In this document: piece by piece, positions 17,851-26,206 of the stretch | How positions within the stretch are numbered: position 1 is the first letter of the stretch | Layout: every line of letters begins with the position of its first letter | Source of the DNA: Curtobacterium pusillum | GTDB taxonomy: Bacteria > Actinomycetota > Actinomycetes > Actinomycetales > Microbacteriaceae | Assembly (NCBI RefSeq): GCF_013359865.1 | Contig: NZ_JABMCE010000075.1 | Span: forward strand, 1 to 64,000 | Length of the DNA: 64,000 bases | Reading direction: 5' to 3' | Notes under the pieces: model-generated | The model's database searches: none | What the model was told of the DNA's origin: nothing | The model's input: the letters and a program-made list of their open reading frames with translations, nothing else | Made by a program: the position numbers and the translations under genes

Positions 17851-18827
17851 GGCGCGATCACCCCCGGTGCGGCCGCCGGAGGAGGCGAAGCGGGACCCGA
17901 AGCGGGACTCGCCGATGCAACCGGAGCCGCCGCCGCCAGGACGGCCTCGGGACGCAGCCCGAACGCCTCGTCGACGAGGTCGAGCAGGTCGGAGCTCCGT
18001 TCGGTCGAGAACTTCCGCGCGAACACGTGCGGGAGGTCCACGTCCGACCCGGTCCGGCGCGCGAGCAGTCGCTCGGCGTCGGGGAGCGAGAGCCACGGCG
18101 GGCTCTTCCGCGCACTCCCGTCCCACCCGATCCACCACAGGGGGTGCGCCACGTGCTCCTCGGCGAAGCCCGGCGTGAGTGCGGGGGAGCTGAGGACCGA
18201 CGGCACGAAGCTCTCGTCCGCGATCCACGCGCGACGCCAGAACCGGACGAGGTCCGGCCGCCGGTCGAACGCGTCGACGACCGAGGCGGCATGGTGCCGG
18301 GCCAGGACCTTGAGCTGGGAACCACCGGCGAACACGACGTCCCGCGGCACCCGACGGGGGATCGGGAGTCGCAGCATGTGCTTGCGCCACGCCCAGTGCC
18401 GGTACCGGATCCGTGCGCGACCGCCGTCCCGCCCCCAGGCCTCGTACGGCAGCGGGTGCACGGCGACGAAGGACTCCTCGCGGTGTGCCTCGAGCAGGGC
18501 GGTGACCTCCGCCGGGTTCGCGAGCGGGTAGTCGCTGCCGGTGAGCACGGCCACGTGGGTCGCGTCCGTCGCGGCGAGGGCGGCGCGGTAGCCGGACACC
18601 TCGGCGGCGACGTTCTCCCACTTCGCCCAGCCGGTGCTGATGCGGGGGAGCAGACGGACGCGGTCGGGGAGGCCGTCGGTCATCGCCCGGAACACCGTCT
18701 CCGGCGTCTTCGCGTCGCAGTGCAGGAACACCGGGAACGGGTCGAGCGCCTCGACGAGACGGCGGACGTGCCGGGGGTCCTCGTGGGCGAGGACGATGCA
18801 CGCGGGAGCCGCGGGGAAGGTGGCCAT
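17847..18827 (-). CDS. GT14-like (core-2 branching family) glycosyltransferase
   Basis: A 326-residue protein of the Branch family (beta-1,6-N-acetylglucosaminyltransferase-like). Diagnostic segments are IVLAHEDPRHVRRLVEAL, VFLHCDAKTP, VAVLTGSDYPLANPAEVTALL and WRRAWIADESFVPSVL, where the ADESF acidic motif is expected to be catalytic. The last 30 residues are Ala/Pro/Ser-rich and low complexity. A TAGCGT (-10 type) ends seven bases before the ATG (18835-18840 on the minus strand), so the message is probably leaderless. First gene of the coupled unit with the flippase and GT4 gene. Confidence 0.82.
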   Translation of the reverse strand: MATFPAAPACIVLAHEDPRHVRRLVEALDPFPVFLHCDAKTPETVFRAMTDGLPDRVRLLPRISTGWAKWENVAAEVSGYRAALAATDATHVAVLTGSDYPLANPAEVTALLEAHREESFVAVHPLPYEAWGRDGGRARIRYRHWAWRKHMLRLPIPRRVPRDVVFAGGSQLKVLARHHAASVVDAFDRRPDLVRFWRRAWIADESFVPSVLSSPALTPGFAEEHVAHPLWWIGWDGSARKSPPWLSLPDAERLLARRTGSDVDLPHVFARKFSTERSSDLLDLVDEAFGLRPEAVLAAAAPVASASPASGPASPPPAAAPGVIAP

Positions 18828-18919
18828 GGACGCGACGCTAACCGCGCCGATCCGGGGCCGACAAGGCGTCCACCGGGCCTCTGCGGGGATGCAGCGGTTT
18901 CCCGCAGCACCCCGGCTGA

Positions 18920-19093
18920 TCAGCGCTTCCTGCGGAACTTCGGGCAGTCGCAGAGGGCGCAGTCGGATCCGCGACGGTAGTGCTCGTGCGCCTCCTGCGC
19001 GTGCCCGCACACGCAGATCGCGGTGTCGACCACGACGATGTCCTGCTCCGCGAGGAGGAGGTCCCCGAACTCGGTCCTGGGGCCTGCCGACAT
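18920..19093 (-). CDS. small Cys/His-cluster protein, unknown function
   Basis: A 57-residue protein. MSAGPRTEFGDLLLAEQDIV is followed by a metal-site-like pattern C-x-CGH-x5-H-x-H-x6-C-x2-C-x-C, then a basic tail (KFRRKR). The Cys/His spacing looks like a small zinc ribbon. The ATG at 19093 has AGGAGG four bases upstream; a longer start at 19123 lacks one. A TAGGAT on the minus strand (19141-19146) could be its -10. I do not recognise a characterised homologue. It sits alone between two divergently or separately read glycan genes. Confidence 0.7.
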   Translation of the reverse strand: MSAGPRTEFGDLLLAEQDIVVVDTAICVCGHAQEAHEHYRRGSDCALCDCPKFRRKR

Positions 19094-19257
19094 GCGTCCT
19101 CCTCGTGCCCGGCGCGCTGCCACCGGGTCGTCGGCTCCATCCTACCGGGCGACGACCCACCCCTGCGGCAACCCACCGCTGGCGGCAAACCGCAAGAGGA
19201 ACGCAGGGAGGAACCAGGGTCGTTGACCGTGCGGGGACACCACCGGAGCATCGGAGC

Positions 19258-20559
19258 ATGACCGACCACCAGGCGACCACGACACGCGTGCTCACGCTCA
19301 CGCCCGCGATGCCCGCACCCGACGCTCCCACGTGGGCCGGTGCCGCCTGGGTCGGAGCGGTCGACCGGCAGGAGGCGCTCGCCGCGTCCGTCGTGGAACT
19401 CGCCGGCGCCGAGGGCTTCCGCCGCGCCCGGCTGCTCGTCCGGGACGGACGCGAAGTCGCCGGTTTCGTCGACGTGTCCGTGGACGACCGCGGGGAAGTG
19501 GACCCGGCCGAGCTGGTACCGGCCCTGCGCGCACTGCGCACCACGAGCCTCCCGTCCGCTGCCCGGGCGACCCACCCCGGCCGCATGTCCGTGGTCATCG
19601 GGACCCGCGACCGGCCGGACGACGTCCGCCGGTGCGTGCGCTCGGTCCTCGCGTCCGCGTACGACGACTTCGAGGTCATCGTCGTGGACAACGCGCCCAC
19701 GACGGATGCGACGCGTGCCGTGGTCGGCTCGTTCGCGGACCCGCGGCTCACCTACGTCCTGGAGGCGCGTGCCGGCGTCTCGCGCGCACGGAACGCCGGT
19801 CTCGCCCACGCCTCCGGATCGGTGGTCGCCTTCGTCGACGACGACGTGGTCGTCGACCGCGAGTGGCTCGCCGCGATCGCCGAGGTGTACGCCCGCGACG
19901 CGGACGTGGTCTGCGCCACCGGGCTCGTCCCCTCGGGAGAGCTCCGAACACCCACGCAGCGGTACTTCGACGAGCGCGTGACCTGGGCGCGGAACCTCGA
20001 GCGCCGCGTGTTCCGTACCGCGTCCCCGCCCGCCGACCTGCCCCTGTTCCCGTTCTCCGTCGGGGCGTTCGGCACCGGGGCGAACATGTCGCTCCGGCGC
20101 TCCGCGGCGCTCGAGCTCGGCGGTTTCGACGTCGCCCTCGGCCCCGGGACCCCGGCGCGCGCCGGGGAGGATCCGGACCTCTTCACCCGCGCGCTCCTCT
20201 CCGGGGGCGCCCTGGCCGTCGAACCCTCCGCCGTGGTGTGGCACCGGCACCGCCCGGACCGTGCGGCGCTGCGATCGCAGGCGCTCGGCTACGGGACCGG
20301 GCTCGGCGCCTGGGTCGCGAAGCTCATGACGAGGCCGTCGACCGCCGTCGCGGTGCTCCGGCGGGCCTTCGGTGCGCTCCGGCAGCTCGGGGCGCTCGGC
20401 CAGGGCGCCGGGGAGGTGTCGGCAGCCGTCGACGCCGTCGGCGGCTGGCCGGTCGACGACGAGTTCCGTGCCGCGACGGCCGGGCTCAAGCGCGCCGAGC
20501 TGCTCGCTGCGCTCGGGGGACCGCTACGGTACGTGCGCGGGCGTCTGCGCCGCGGGTAG
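19258..20559 (+). CDS. family-2 glycosyltransferase with N-terminal extension
   Basis: A 433-residue protein. Residues 1-105 form an accessory domain (WAGAAWVGAVDRQEA; FRRARLLVRDGREVAGFVDV) shared with the large membrane protein at 8201. The GT-A domain starts at MSVVIGTRDRPDD (110), with VIVVDNAPTTD (140-150) and an intact metal-binding DDD in AFVDDDVVVD (194-196). The acidic base motif is ARAGEDPDLF. It is the best catalytic template for its degenerate paralogue at 8201. Only a weak GGAG SD precedes the ATG. It faces the minus-strand GT2 gene at 20692 across a palindromic repeat. Confidence 0.87.
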   Translation: MTDHQATTTRVLTLTPAMPAPDAPTWAGAAWVGAVDRQEALAASVVELAGAEGFRRARLLVRDGREVAGFVDVSVDDRGEVDPAELVPALRALRTTSLPSAARATHPGRMSVVIGTRDRPDDVRRCVRSVLASAYDDFEVIVVDNAPTTDATRAVVGSFADPRLTYVLEARAGVSRARNAGLAHASGSVVAFVDDDVVVDREWLAAIAEVYARDADVVCATGLVPSGELRTPTQRYFDERVTWARNLERRVFRTASPPADLPLFPFSVGAFGTGANMSLRRSAALELGGFDVALGPGTPARAGEDPDLFTRALLSGGALAVEPSAVVWHRHRPDRAALRSQALGYGTGLGAWVAKLMTRPSTAVAVLRRAFGALRQLGALGQGAGEVSAAVDAVGGWPVDDEFRAATAGLKRAELLAALGGPLRYVRGRLRRG

Positions 20560-20630
20560 GCGGGGCGCGCCGGCGCGGCCGGTCTGCGGCGAGGTGGACG
20601 CCTCACGCCTGACGCGCCCGCACCGTACGA

Positions 20631-20682
20631 CGACGTGCCGGGAGGCGCGACACCGGTCGGCGTCGCGCCTCCCGGCACGTCG
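20631..20682. repeat. interspersed palindrome (divergent copy)
   Basis: Perfect 21-bp inverted repeat (20631-20651 with 20662-20682) around loop ACCGGTCGGC. The arm reads CGTGCCGGGAGGCGCGAC, so it shares the GGGAGGCGCG core of the family but not the flanks. It lies between two convergent glycosyltransferase genes, where a bidirectional terminator is expected. Confidence 0.85.
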
Positions 20683-20691
20683 TGGTCGCGA

Positions 20692-22014
20692 CTACGGGCG
20701 GAAGCGCCCCTCCTCGACGTCGCGCCAGAACCGCCGGCTCCGCGCGTACGCCGCCGGACCCGCCGGGAACCCGCGGAACTCGTGGTACGCCAGGGAGCGG
20801 GGGATGCGGGTGGTCGACGCCTCGGTCAGGGTCTCCGGCGCCGCGTCCCGCTTGCCCATGATCCGCGACACGAGCTGCCTCGTCTTGATCCGCGCGGCCA
20901 CCGGCATGAGGCGCGTGAGGGCGACCAGGTGCCGGCGGTCCTTGAGGACGAGCGCGCACATGAGGGCGGTGAACCCGACCCCGTTGGAGTGGAGCTGGTG
21001 GTGGAGTCCCTCGAGGTCCTGGCGGTGCCGGTGGTGCACGACCGCGCGCGGCTCGAAGCCGATGCGGCCGCCGCCCCAGAGGATGTCGATGAAGATCGCG
21101 AGGTCCTCGCCGCCGCGGGCGGGCACCCCGGCCCCGAGCGTGCAGTCGAACCCGCCGACGGCGTCGAACGCGCTGCGACGGACCGACCAGTTCGCGCCTG
21201 CGCCGTAGCCGCCGATGCCGTAGACCGCGAAGTGCTTGCGGACGGAGCCGTCCGGGGCGATCGCACGGACCCGCGCGTGCCGCATCGCTCCCTCGACCTC
21301 GTCGGGGACGATCGTCACGGGCTCGAACGTGCGCTCGCCGCTGAAGCCGCCGTAGTACGCCTCGTACCAGATCTGCGCGGGGGTCTCGAGCTCGACGGGG
21401 AGGATCAGCCCGGTGACGGCGTCGAGGTCGGGCTCGCGGACGAACCGCGAACCGATCATCCTGAGCCACTGCGGGCTGATGCGGACGTCGTCGTCGGTGA
21501 AGGCGATGACCTCGCCCTTCGCGGCGGCGACCCCGGCGTTCCGGCCGGCGGAGCACCCGGGACGGCGTTCGGTGACGAGTCGGACGTTCCGGCCCTCGAG
21601 GAGCGAGGGGAGCGGATCGACCGCCGGCAGCTTGACGCGGTTGTCGACGAGGATGACCTCGTGCCGCGGGTAGTCGAGGTGCTCGAGGACGTCGAGCAGC
21701 TTGCCGATGTCCTCGACGCGGCTGACGATCGTCGAGACCACGATGGAGATCATCGGGAGGTCCGCGTCGGCGACCGGCTCCTCGTGGGCCGCGGGGCCGA
21801 CCTGCTCGACGAGCGGTGCGATCGCGCGTGCGGCGTCGTCGGGGTCCGCCGTCAGCAGGACGTCGAGGGTCGTCACGGGGTGACCGCCGCGGTACCCCAC
21901 GACGAGCGCGGAGGAACCGGACTCGTCGGCGACGAGCCGCGGCAGGGGAGCGTCGAGATCGACGCTGACGACCCGGCGCGGGCCGGGGACGGTGACGGGG
22001 GAGAGCAGGGCCAT
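20692..22014 (-). CDS. family-2 glycosyltransferase
   Basis: A 440-residue protein with an N-terminal accessory domain of about 90 residues, then a GT-A domain. ISIVVSTIVSRVEDI and VILVDNRVKLP are followed by GCSAGRNAGVAAAKGEVIAFTDDDVRISP, where TDDD is the metal site, and GGEDLAIF is the base motif. WHH-type HHRHRQDLEGLHHQL follows. It is similar in layout to the transferase at 19258. Start at 22014 is favoured because a TAGCGT (22022-22027, minus strand) ends seven bases before it, giving a leaderless message. A start at 22050 would lie upstream of that element. Likely part of the same surface-glycan region. Confidence 0.86.
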   Translation of the reverse strand: MALLSPVTVPGPRRVVSVDLDAPLPRLVADESGSSALVVGYRGGHPVTTLDVLLTADPDDAARAIAPLVEQVGPAAHEEPVADADLPMISIVVSTIVSRVEDIGKLLDVLEHLDYPRHEVILVDNRVKLPAVDPLPSLLEGRNVRLVTERRPGCSAGRNAGVAAAKGEVIAFTDDDVRISPQWLRMIGSRFVREPDLDAVTGLILPVELETPAQIWYEAYYGGFSGERTFEPVTIVPDEVEGAMRHARVRAIAPDGSVRKHFAVYGIGGYGAGANWSVRRSAFDAVGGFDCTLGAGVPARGGEDLAIFIDILWGGGRIGFEPRAVVHHRHRQDLEGLHHQLHSNGVGFTALMCALVLKDRRHLVALTRLMPVAARIKTRQLVSRIMGKRDAAPETLTEASTTRIPRSLAYHEFRGFPAGPAAYARSRRFWRDVEEGRFRP

Positions 22015-22068
22015 GTCGTGGACGCTACGTCGGGGTGGGGAACCGGACAACGACGACGGAATCCCATG

Positions 22069-22091
22069 GCGGGGTTCGTGCGGAACCCCGC
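22069..22091. other. intergenic hairpin upstream of the sugar ABC operon
   Basis: Perfect 9-bp stem GCGGGGTTC / GAACCCCGC with a 5-base loop, in the gap between the divergent GT2 and ABC genes. Its role is unknown; a regulator site or a transcription block between the units are both possible. Confidence 0.5.
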
Positions 22092-22143
22092 AGGTTTCCG
22101 AAAACCGAACGGAACACGGTGATCACGAGCAGGTCACGGAATC

Positions 22144-22183
22144 TTTGCAACCGGTTGCGAAAGGCTGTGAGCGGGCGTAGTTT
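22144..22183 (+). promoter_or_regulatory. promoter and LacI-type operator of the sugar ABC operon
   Basis: The palindrome GCAACCGGTTGC (22147-22158), within TTTGCAACCGGTTGCGAAA, has the CG-centred form of LacI-family operators. It overlaps a -35 TTGCGA (22155-22160), which is 17 bases from a -10 TAGTTT (22178-22183). A repressor bound here would block RNA polymerase. The LacI-family gene at 26207 in the same cluster is the obvious candidate (inference). A small hairpin (AGCAGGC/GCCTGCT, 22192-22211) follows in the leader. Confidence 0.7.
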
Positions 22184-22273
22184 CCTCCATCAGCAGGCAG
22201 CGCCGCCTGCTCCAGGCAGCGTCGTCGTCACCCGATCGGCGTCTCCTGGTGATCTCGATGAGGAGACAACGCT

Positions 22274-23557
22274 GTGAAGACAACACGCGCCAAGGTGCGG
22301 TTCGCATCGGTAGCGGGGGTCGCGGTCATCGGCCTCGCGCTCGCCGGCTGCTCGGGCGGGAGCTCGGCATCGAACGACGCCCAGAACGGGCAGGACAGCC
22401 GCGGCCCGATCACGTACGTGCAGGGCAAGGACAACTCGAACGTCGTCCGACCGCTGATCGCGAAGTGGAACAAGGCCCACCCGGACGAGAAGGTCACCTT
22501 CAAGGAGCAGTCCGACCAGGCCGACCAGCAGCACGACGACCTCGTGCAGCACTTCCAGGCGAAGGACGACAACTACGACGTGGTCGACGTCGACGTCGTG
22601 TGGACCGCGGAGTTCGCGGCGAAGAGCTGGCTCGTGCCGCTCACCGGCAAGATGAAGCTCGACACCTCGAAGCTCCTGCCGGCCACGGTGAAGACCGCGA
22701 CCTACAACAACACGCTCTACGCGGCACCCCAGACCTCCGACGGTGCGCTCCTCTACTACCGCAAGGACCTCGTCAAGACGCCCCCGACCACGTGGGCCGA
22801 GATGATGAAGGACTGCGACATCGCCAAGAAGGCCGGGATCGGGTGCTACGCGGGGCAGTTCGCGAAGTACGAGGGCCTCACGGTGAACGCGTCCGAGGCC
22901 ATCAACGGCTCCGGCGGCTCCGTCCTGAACAAGAGCGGCAGCCCGGACGTCGACACGGCCGACGCCAAGGCCGGCCTGCAGAACCTGGTCGACGCCTTCA
23001 AGGACGGGAACATCCCGGCCGAGGCGATCACCTACCAGGAGGAGCAGGGCCGCACCGCGTTCGAGAACGGCAAGCTGCTGTTCCTGCGCAACTGGCCGTA
23101 CGTCTACAACCTCGCGAAGACCGACGGGTCGAGCAAGGTGAAGGACACCTTCGGCATCGCCCCGATCCCCGGCAAGGACGGCGTCGGCGCCTCGACGCTC
23201 GGCGGTCACAACGCCGCGATCAGCGTGTACTCGAAGCACAAGGCGACGGCGCACGACTTCCTCGAGTTCCTCACCTCCAACGAGACGCAGAAGTTCTTCG
23301 CGACGCAGGGCTCGCTCGCCCCGGTCGTCGGTGACCTCTACACCGACTCCGAGCTGACCTCGAAGCTGCCGTACCTGCCGACCCTGCTCAAGTCGATCAA
23401 GTCGGCCGAGCCCCGTCCGGTCACGCCGTTCTACCCGGCCGTGACCAAGGCGATCCAGGACAACACGTACGCCGCCCTCAAGGGATCCAAGAGCGTCGAC
23501 GAAGCCCTGAAGGACATGCAGGCGGCCCTCAAGACGGCCACCAGCAGCGGCAGTTAG
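22274..23557 (+). CDS. sugar ABC transporter substrate-binding lipoprotein
   Basis: A 427-residue lipoprotein. The signal peptide ends in lipobox LALAGC (Cys near residue 26), followed by a Ser/Asn-rich tether. The body has the family-1 solute-binding signature (VVDVDVVWTAEFAAKSWLVPLTGK; FLEFLTSNETQKFFATQGSLAP). It would capture an oligosaccharide (trehalose/maltose-type) outside the membrane and deliver it to the two permeases downstream. GTG start with AGGAG at 22261-22265. No ATPase gene is in the cluster, so a shared MsiK-like ATPase elsewhere is likely (inference). Confidence 0.92.
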   Translation: MKTTRAKVRFASVAGVAVIGLALAGCSGGSSASNDAQNGQDSRGPITYVQGKDNSNVVRPLIAKWNKAHPDEKVTFKEQSDQADQQHDDLVQHFQAKDDNYDVVDVDVVWTAEFAAKSWLVPLTGKMKLDTSKLLPATVKTATYNNTLYAAPQTSDGALLYYRKDLVKTPPTTWAEMMKDCDIAKKAGIGCYAGQFAKYEGLTVNASEAINGSGGSVLNKSGSPDVDTADAKAGLQNLVDAFKDGNIPAEAITYQEEQGRTAFENGKLLFLRNWPYVYNLAKTDGSSKVKDTFGIAPIPGKDGVGASTLGGHNAAISVYSKHKATAHDFLEFLTSNETQKFFATQGSLAPVVGDLYTDSELTSKLPYLPTLLKSIKSAEPRPVTPFYPAVTKAIQDNTYAALKGSKSVDEALKDMQAALKTATSSGS

Positions 23558-23582
23558 CACTGCACGCGGCTCACGCCGCATC

Positions 23583-23620
23583 GGACGGGAGGCGCGGTGC
23601 CAGCGCGCACCGCGCCTCTC
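23583..23620. repeat. interspersed palindrome (shortened copy)
   Basis: GGACGGGAGGCGCGGTGC followed by GCACCGCGCCT: an 11-bp stem (AGGCGCGGTGC/GCACCGCGCCT) around loop CAGCGC. It lies between the binding-protein and first permease genes, 25 bases after the stop. It could attenuate transcription so that the lipoprotein is made in excess. Confidence 0.8.
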
Positions 23621-23725
23621 CCCACCGGCACGGCCCGGTCGCCGCTCCGCGACGACCGGGAACCGGCGGCGTGGGCCCAGTCCGCCATCACCTGCGTCCC
23701 GACACCCCGGCAAGGAGGCCGCCAC

Positions 23726-24751
23726 GTGTCAGCAGCAACCGAGATCCCCGCCGCCATCCCGAATCCCCAGGGCATGGAACCGAAGCGCCAGCGGCGCAAG
23801 GGCGGACTCAACGCCGAGCACGGCCGCTGGGCCGTGTACCTCATCGGCCCGACGATCGTGCTCCTCGCCATCGTCATCGGCTACCCGGTCGTCAGCGCCG
23901 TCGTCCAGTCGTTCCAGCTCGACTCCGGCCTCGACAAGGCGACCGGCCTGTTCGTCCAGGGCGGCTTCGCCGGGGTCACGAACTACGTGCACTGGCTCGC
24001 CCAGCAGTGCGGCAACGCCACCTGCCCGCCCGGCAGCATCGGCTCCCAGTTCTGGGTGTCGATGGGCAACACGTTCTTCTTCACGGTCGTGACCGTCCTC
24101 GCCGAGACGATCATCGGCGTCTGGATGGCGATCATCATGAACCGCAACTTCAAGGGCCGCGCGCTCGTCCGTGCCGCGATCCTCGTGCCGTGGGCCATCC
24201 CGACCGCCGTCACCGCGAAGCTCTGGTACTTCATCTTCGACGCGAACGGCGTGCTCAACCACGTCCTCGGGCAGCAGATCCTCTGGACGAGCGGCGAGTG
24301 GTCGTCCCGGTGGGCGGTCATCATCGCCGACACGTGGAAGACCACCCCGTTCATGGCACTGCTCATCCTCGCGGGTCTGCAGCTCATCCCCGAGGAGGTC
24401 TACGAGGCCGGCAAGATGGACGGAGCCTCCACCGTCCAGCGCTTCACGCTCATCACGCTGCCGCTGATCAAGCCCGCGCTCATGGTCGCCGTGCTGTTCC
24501 GCGTGCTCGACGCGCTCCGCATGTACGACCTGCCGGCGATCCTCACCGGCGGTGGCGGTGGTTCCGGCAACGCCACGACGACGCTGTCGATCCTCGTGGT
24601 CGACCAGATCCGGCAGGGGTTCAACTCCGCGTCGGCGCTCTCCACGATCACGTTCCTGGTGATCTTCATCGTCGCGTTCGTGTTCGTCCGGTTCCTCGGG
24701 GCGAACGTGGTGCAGACGCAGGCAGCCCAGCAGAAGGGTGAGCTCAAGTGA
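23726..24751 (+). CDS. sugar ABC transporter permease (MalF-like)
   Basis: A 341-residue protein with six hydrophobic segments; the first starts near residue 35 (WAVYLIGPTIVLLAIVIGYPVV). The EAA loop EEVYEAGKMDGASTVQRFTLITLPLIKP, which contacts the ATPase, is near residue 230. The GTG start has AAGGAGG seven bases upstream, which excludes the longer in-frame start at 23597. It forms the channel with the next gene product, whose GTG overlaps its stop. Confidence 0.93.
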   Translation: MSAATEIPAAIPNPQGMEPKRQRRKGGLNAEHGRWAVYLIGPTIVLLAIVIGYPVVSAVVQSFQLDSGLDKATGLFVQGGFAGVTNYVHWLAQQCGNATCPPGSIGSQFWVSMGNTFFFTVVTVLAETIIGVWMAIIMNRNFKGRALVRAAILVPWAIPTAVTAKLWYFIFDANGVLNHVLGQQILWTSGEWSSRWAVIIADTWKTTPFMALLILAGLQLIPEEVYEAGKMDGASTVQRFTLITLPLIKPALMVAVLFRVLDALRMYDLPAILTGGGGGSGNATTTLSILVVDQIRQGFNSASALSTITFLVIFIVAFVFVRFLGANVVQTQAAQQKGELK

Positions 24752-25659
24752 CCCTCGCAGCCGACCGCCCCCGGTCAGTGTCCGTTCCCGGCGAACGTGC
24801 CGGCGCACGCGCCGACGTGCGCGTGAAGCGGCACACGGGCTCCAAACTCCGCACCGGCATCCAGGCCGTCATCATCGCGATCTGGTGCCTGCTGCCCTTC
24901 TACTGGATGGTGGTGACGAGCTTCCGCGACGTCGGGTTCACGTTCGACGCCACACCGTGGCCGACGCACGTGACGCTCGACAACTACGCGACCGCGTTCT
25001 CCACGGCGCTCGGCAACCACCTCGGGCGGGCGCTCGCGAACAGCCTGCTCATCGGCGGTGTCGTGACGATCATCGCGCTGCTCGTCGGAACGAGCGCCGC
25101 GTACGCGCTCGCCCGCCTCGAGTTCAAGGGCAAGTCGCTCATCGCCGGCGCCATCCTCGCCGCGTCGATGTTCCCCGGCGTCGCGCTCATCTCGCCGCTG
25201 TTCCAGCTGTTCACGGACATCGGCTGGATGGGCACGTACCAGGCCCTCATCCTGCCGAGCATCTCGTTCGTGCTGCCCCTCACCGTGTACACGCTCGCGT
25301 CCTTCTTCCGCGAGATGCCGTGGGACCTCGAGGAAGCCGCACGCATCGACGGGTGCACCCGCGTGCAGGCGTTCCGGCGGATCATCCTGCCGCTCGCCGC
25401 ACCAGCCGTGTTCACCACCGCGATCCTGGCGTTCATCTCCTCCTGGAACGAGTACCTCATCTCGTCCCAGCTGTCCTCGGACGCCACCCAGCCGGTCACC
25501 GTCGCCATCGCGTCGTTCGCCGGGACGCAGCCGCACCAGGAGCCCTACACGGCGGTCATGGCGGCGGGCACGATCGTCACGATCCCGCTCGTCATCCTCG
25601 TGCTCGTGTTCCAGCGTCGCATCGTCGCCGGCCTCACCGCCGGCGGCGTGAAGGGGTGA
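24748..25659 (+). CDS. sugar ABC transporter permease (MalG-like)
   Basis: A 303-residue protein. After a polar N-terminus of about 30 residues come six hydrophobic segments and the EAA loop EEAARIDGCTRVQAFRRIILPLAAP near residue 195, followed by FISSWNEYLI, a MalG hallmark. GTG start overlaps the upstream stop (GTGA). Partner of the MalF-like permease in importing a sugar. Confidence 0.93.
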   Translation: MTLAADRPRSVSVPGERAGARADVRVKRHTGSKLRTGIQAVIIAIWCLLPFYWMVVTSFRDVGFTFDATPWPTHVTLDNYATAFSTALGNHLGRALANSLLIGGVVTIIALLVGTSAAYALARLEFKGKSLIAGAILAASMFPGVALISPLFQLFTDIGWMGTYQALILPSISFVLPLTVYTLASFFREMPWDLEEAARIDGCTRVQAFRRIILPLAAPAVFTTAILAFISSWNEYLISSQLSSDATQPVTVAIASFAGTQPHQEPYTAVMAAGTIVTIPLVILVLVFQRRIVAGLTAGGVKG

Positions 25660-25664
25660 CCGTC

Positions 25665-26186
25665 ATGGCGCAGCGCAGCCCCGCCCGGCCCACCGCCCGC
25701 ATCGAGGAGGCCATCGGCTTCGTCGGGATGTTCGGGACCCTGTTCCTCGGGGTCACGGTCTTCTGCGAGGTCACCGGGCGGCCCGCGCTCGGGTGGGCAC
25801 TCGTCCTGCTCGTGTGCGTGCTCGGCGTCGTCGTCCTCGACCGGTGGCGGGTGTCGGTCCTCCGACGCACGGAGTCGGCGGACGGCATCGGCGGGCAGCC
25901 CGCCGGACGTTCGGTGCCCGTGCCCCGGGCGGACCACGGCCGATCCGCGTCCGCGTCCGCCGCTCGGGTCGGGCACGGCACGACCGTCGCGTCGGCAGAC
26001 GCGCGCGTCCACCGGCACGTCGGATGGGACGAGCTCGCCCCGGCCGGTCGGCAGCAGGTGCGGCAACGTCGCCGCGCCGCGGCTGCCGCGTCGCCGGCGT
26101 TCGCCGGTGCGACGGACGCGCGGTCGGTGGCCGACCCGACCCCGGCCGGCCACGTCACCGACGTGACGCGACCGTCGGACGGCTGA
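25665..26186 (+). CDS. small membrane protein of unknown function in the sugar operon
   Basis: A 173-residue protein with two hydrophobic helices close to the N-terminus (about residues 15-35 and 40-57). A long polar, Ala/Arg/Ser-rich tail of low complexity follows. The ATG lies six bases after the permease stop with GGGG upstream; a GTG at 25656 overlapping that stop is an alternative. I do not recognise a family. Position between permease and LacI gene suggests a role tied to the transporter, but nothing in the sequence shows it. Confidence 0.6.
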   Translation: MAQRSPARPTARIEEAIGFVGMFGTLFLGVTVFCEVTGRPALGWALVLLVCVLGVVVLDRWRVSVLRRTESADGIGGQPAGRSVPVPRADHGRSASASAARVGHGTTVASADARVHRHVGWDELAPAGRQQVRQRRRAAAAASPAFAGATDARSVADPTPAGHVTDVTRPSDG

Positions 26187-26206
26187 CGGGCCTCCAGACC
26201 GTGGCC

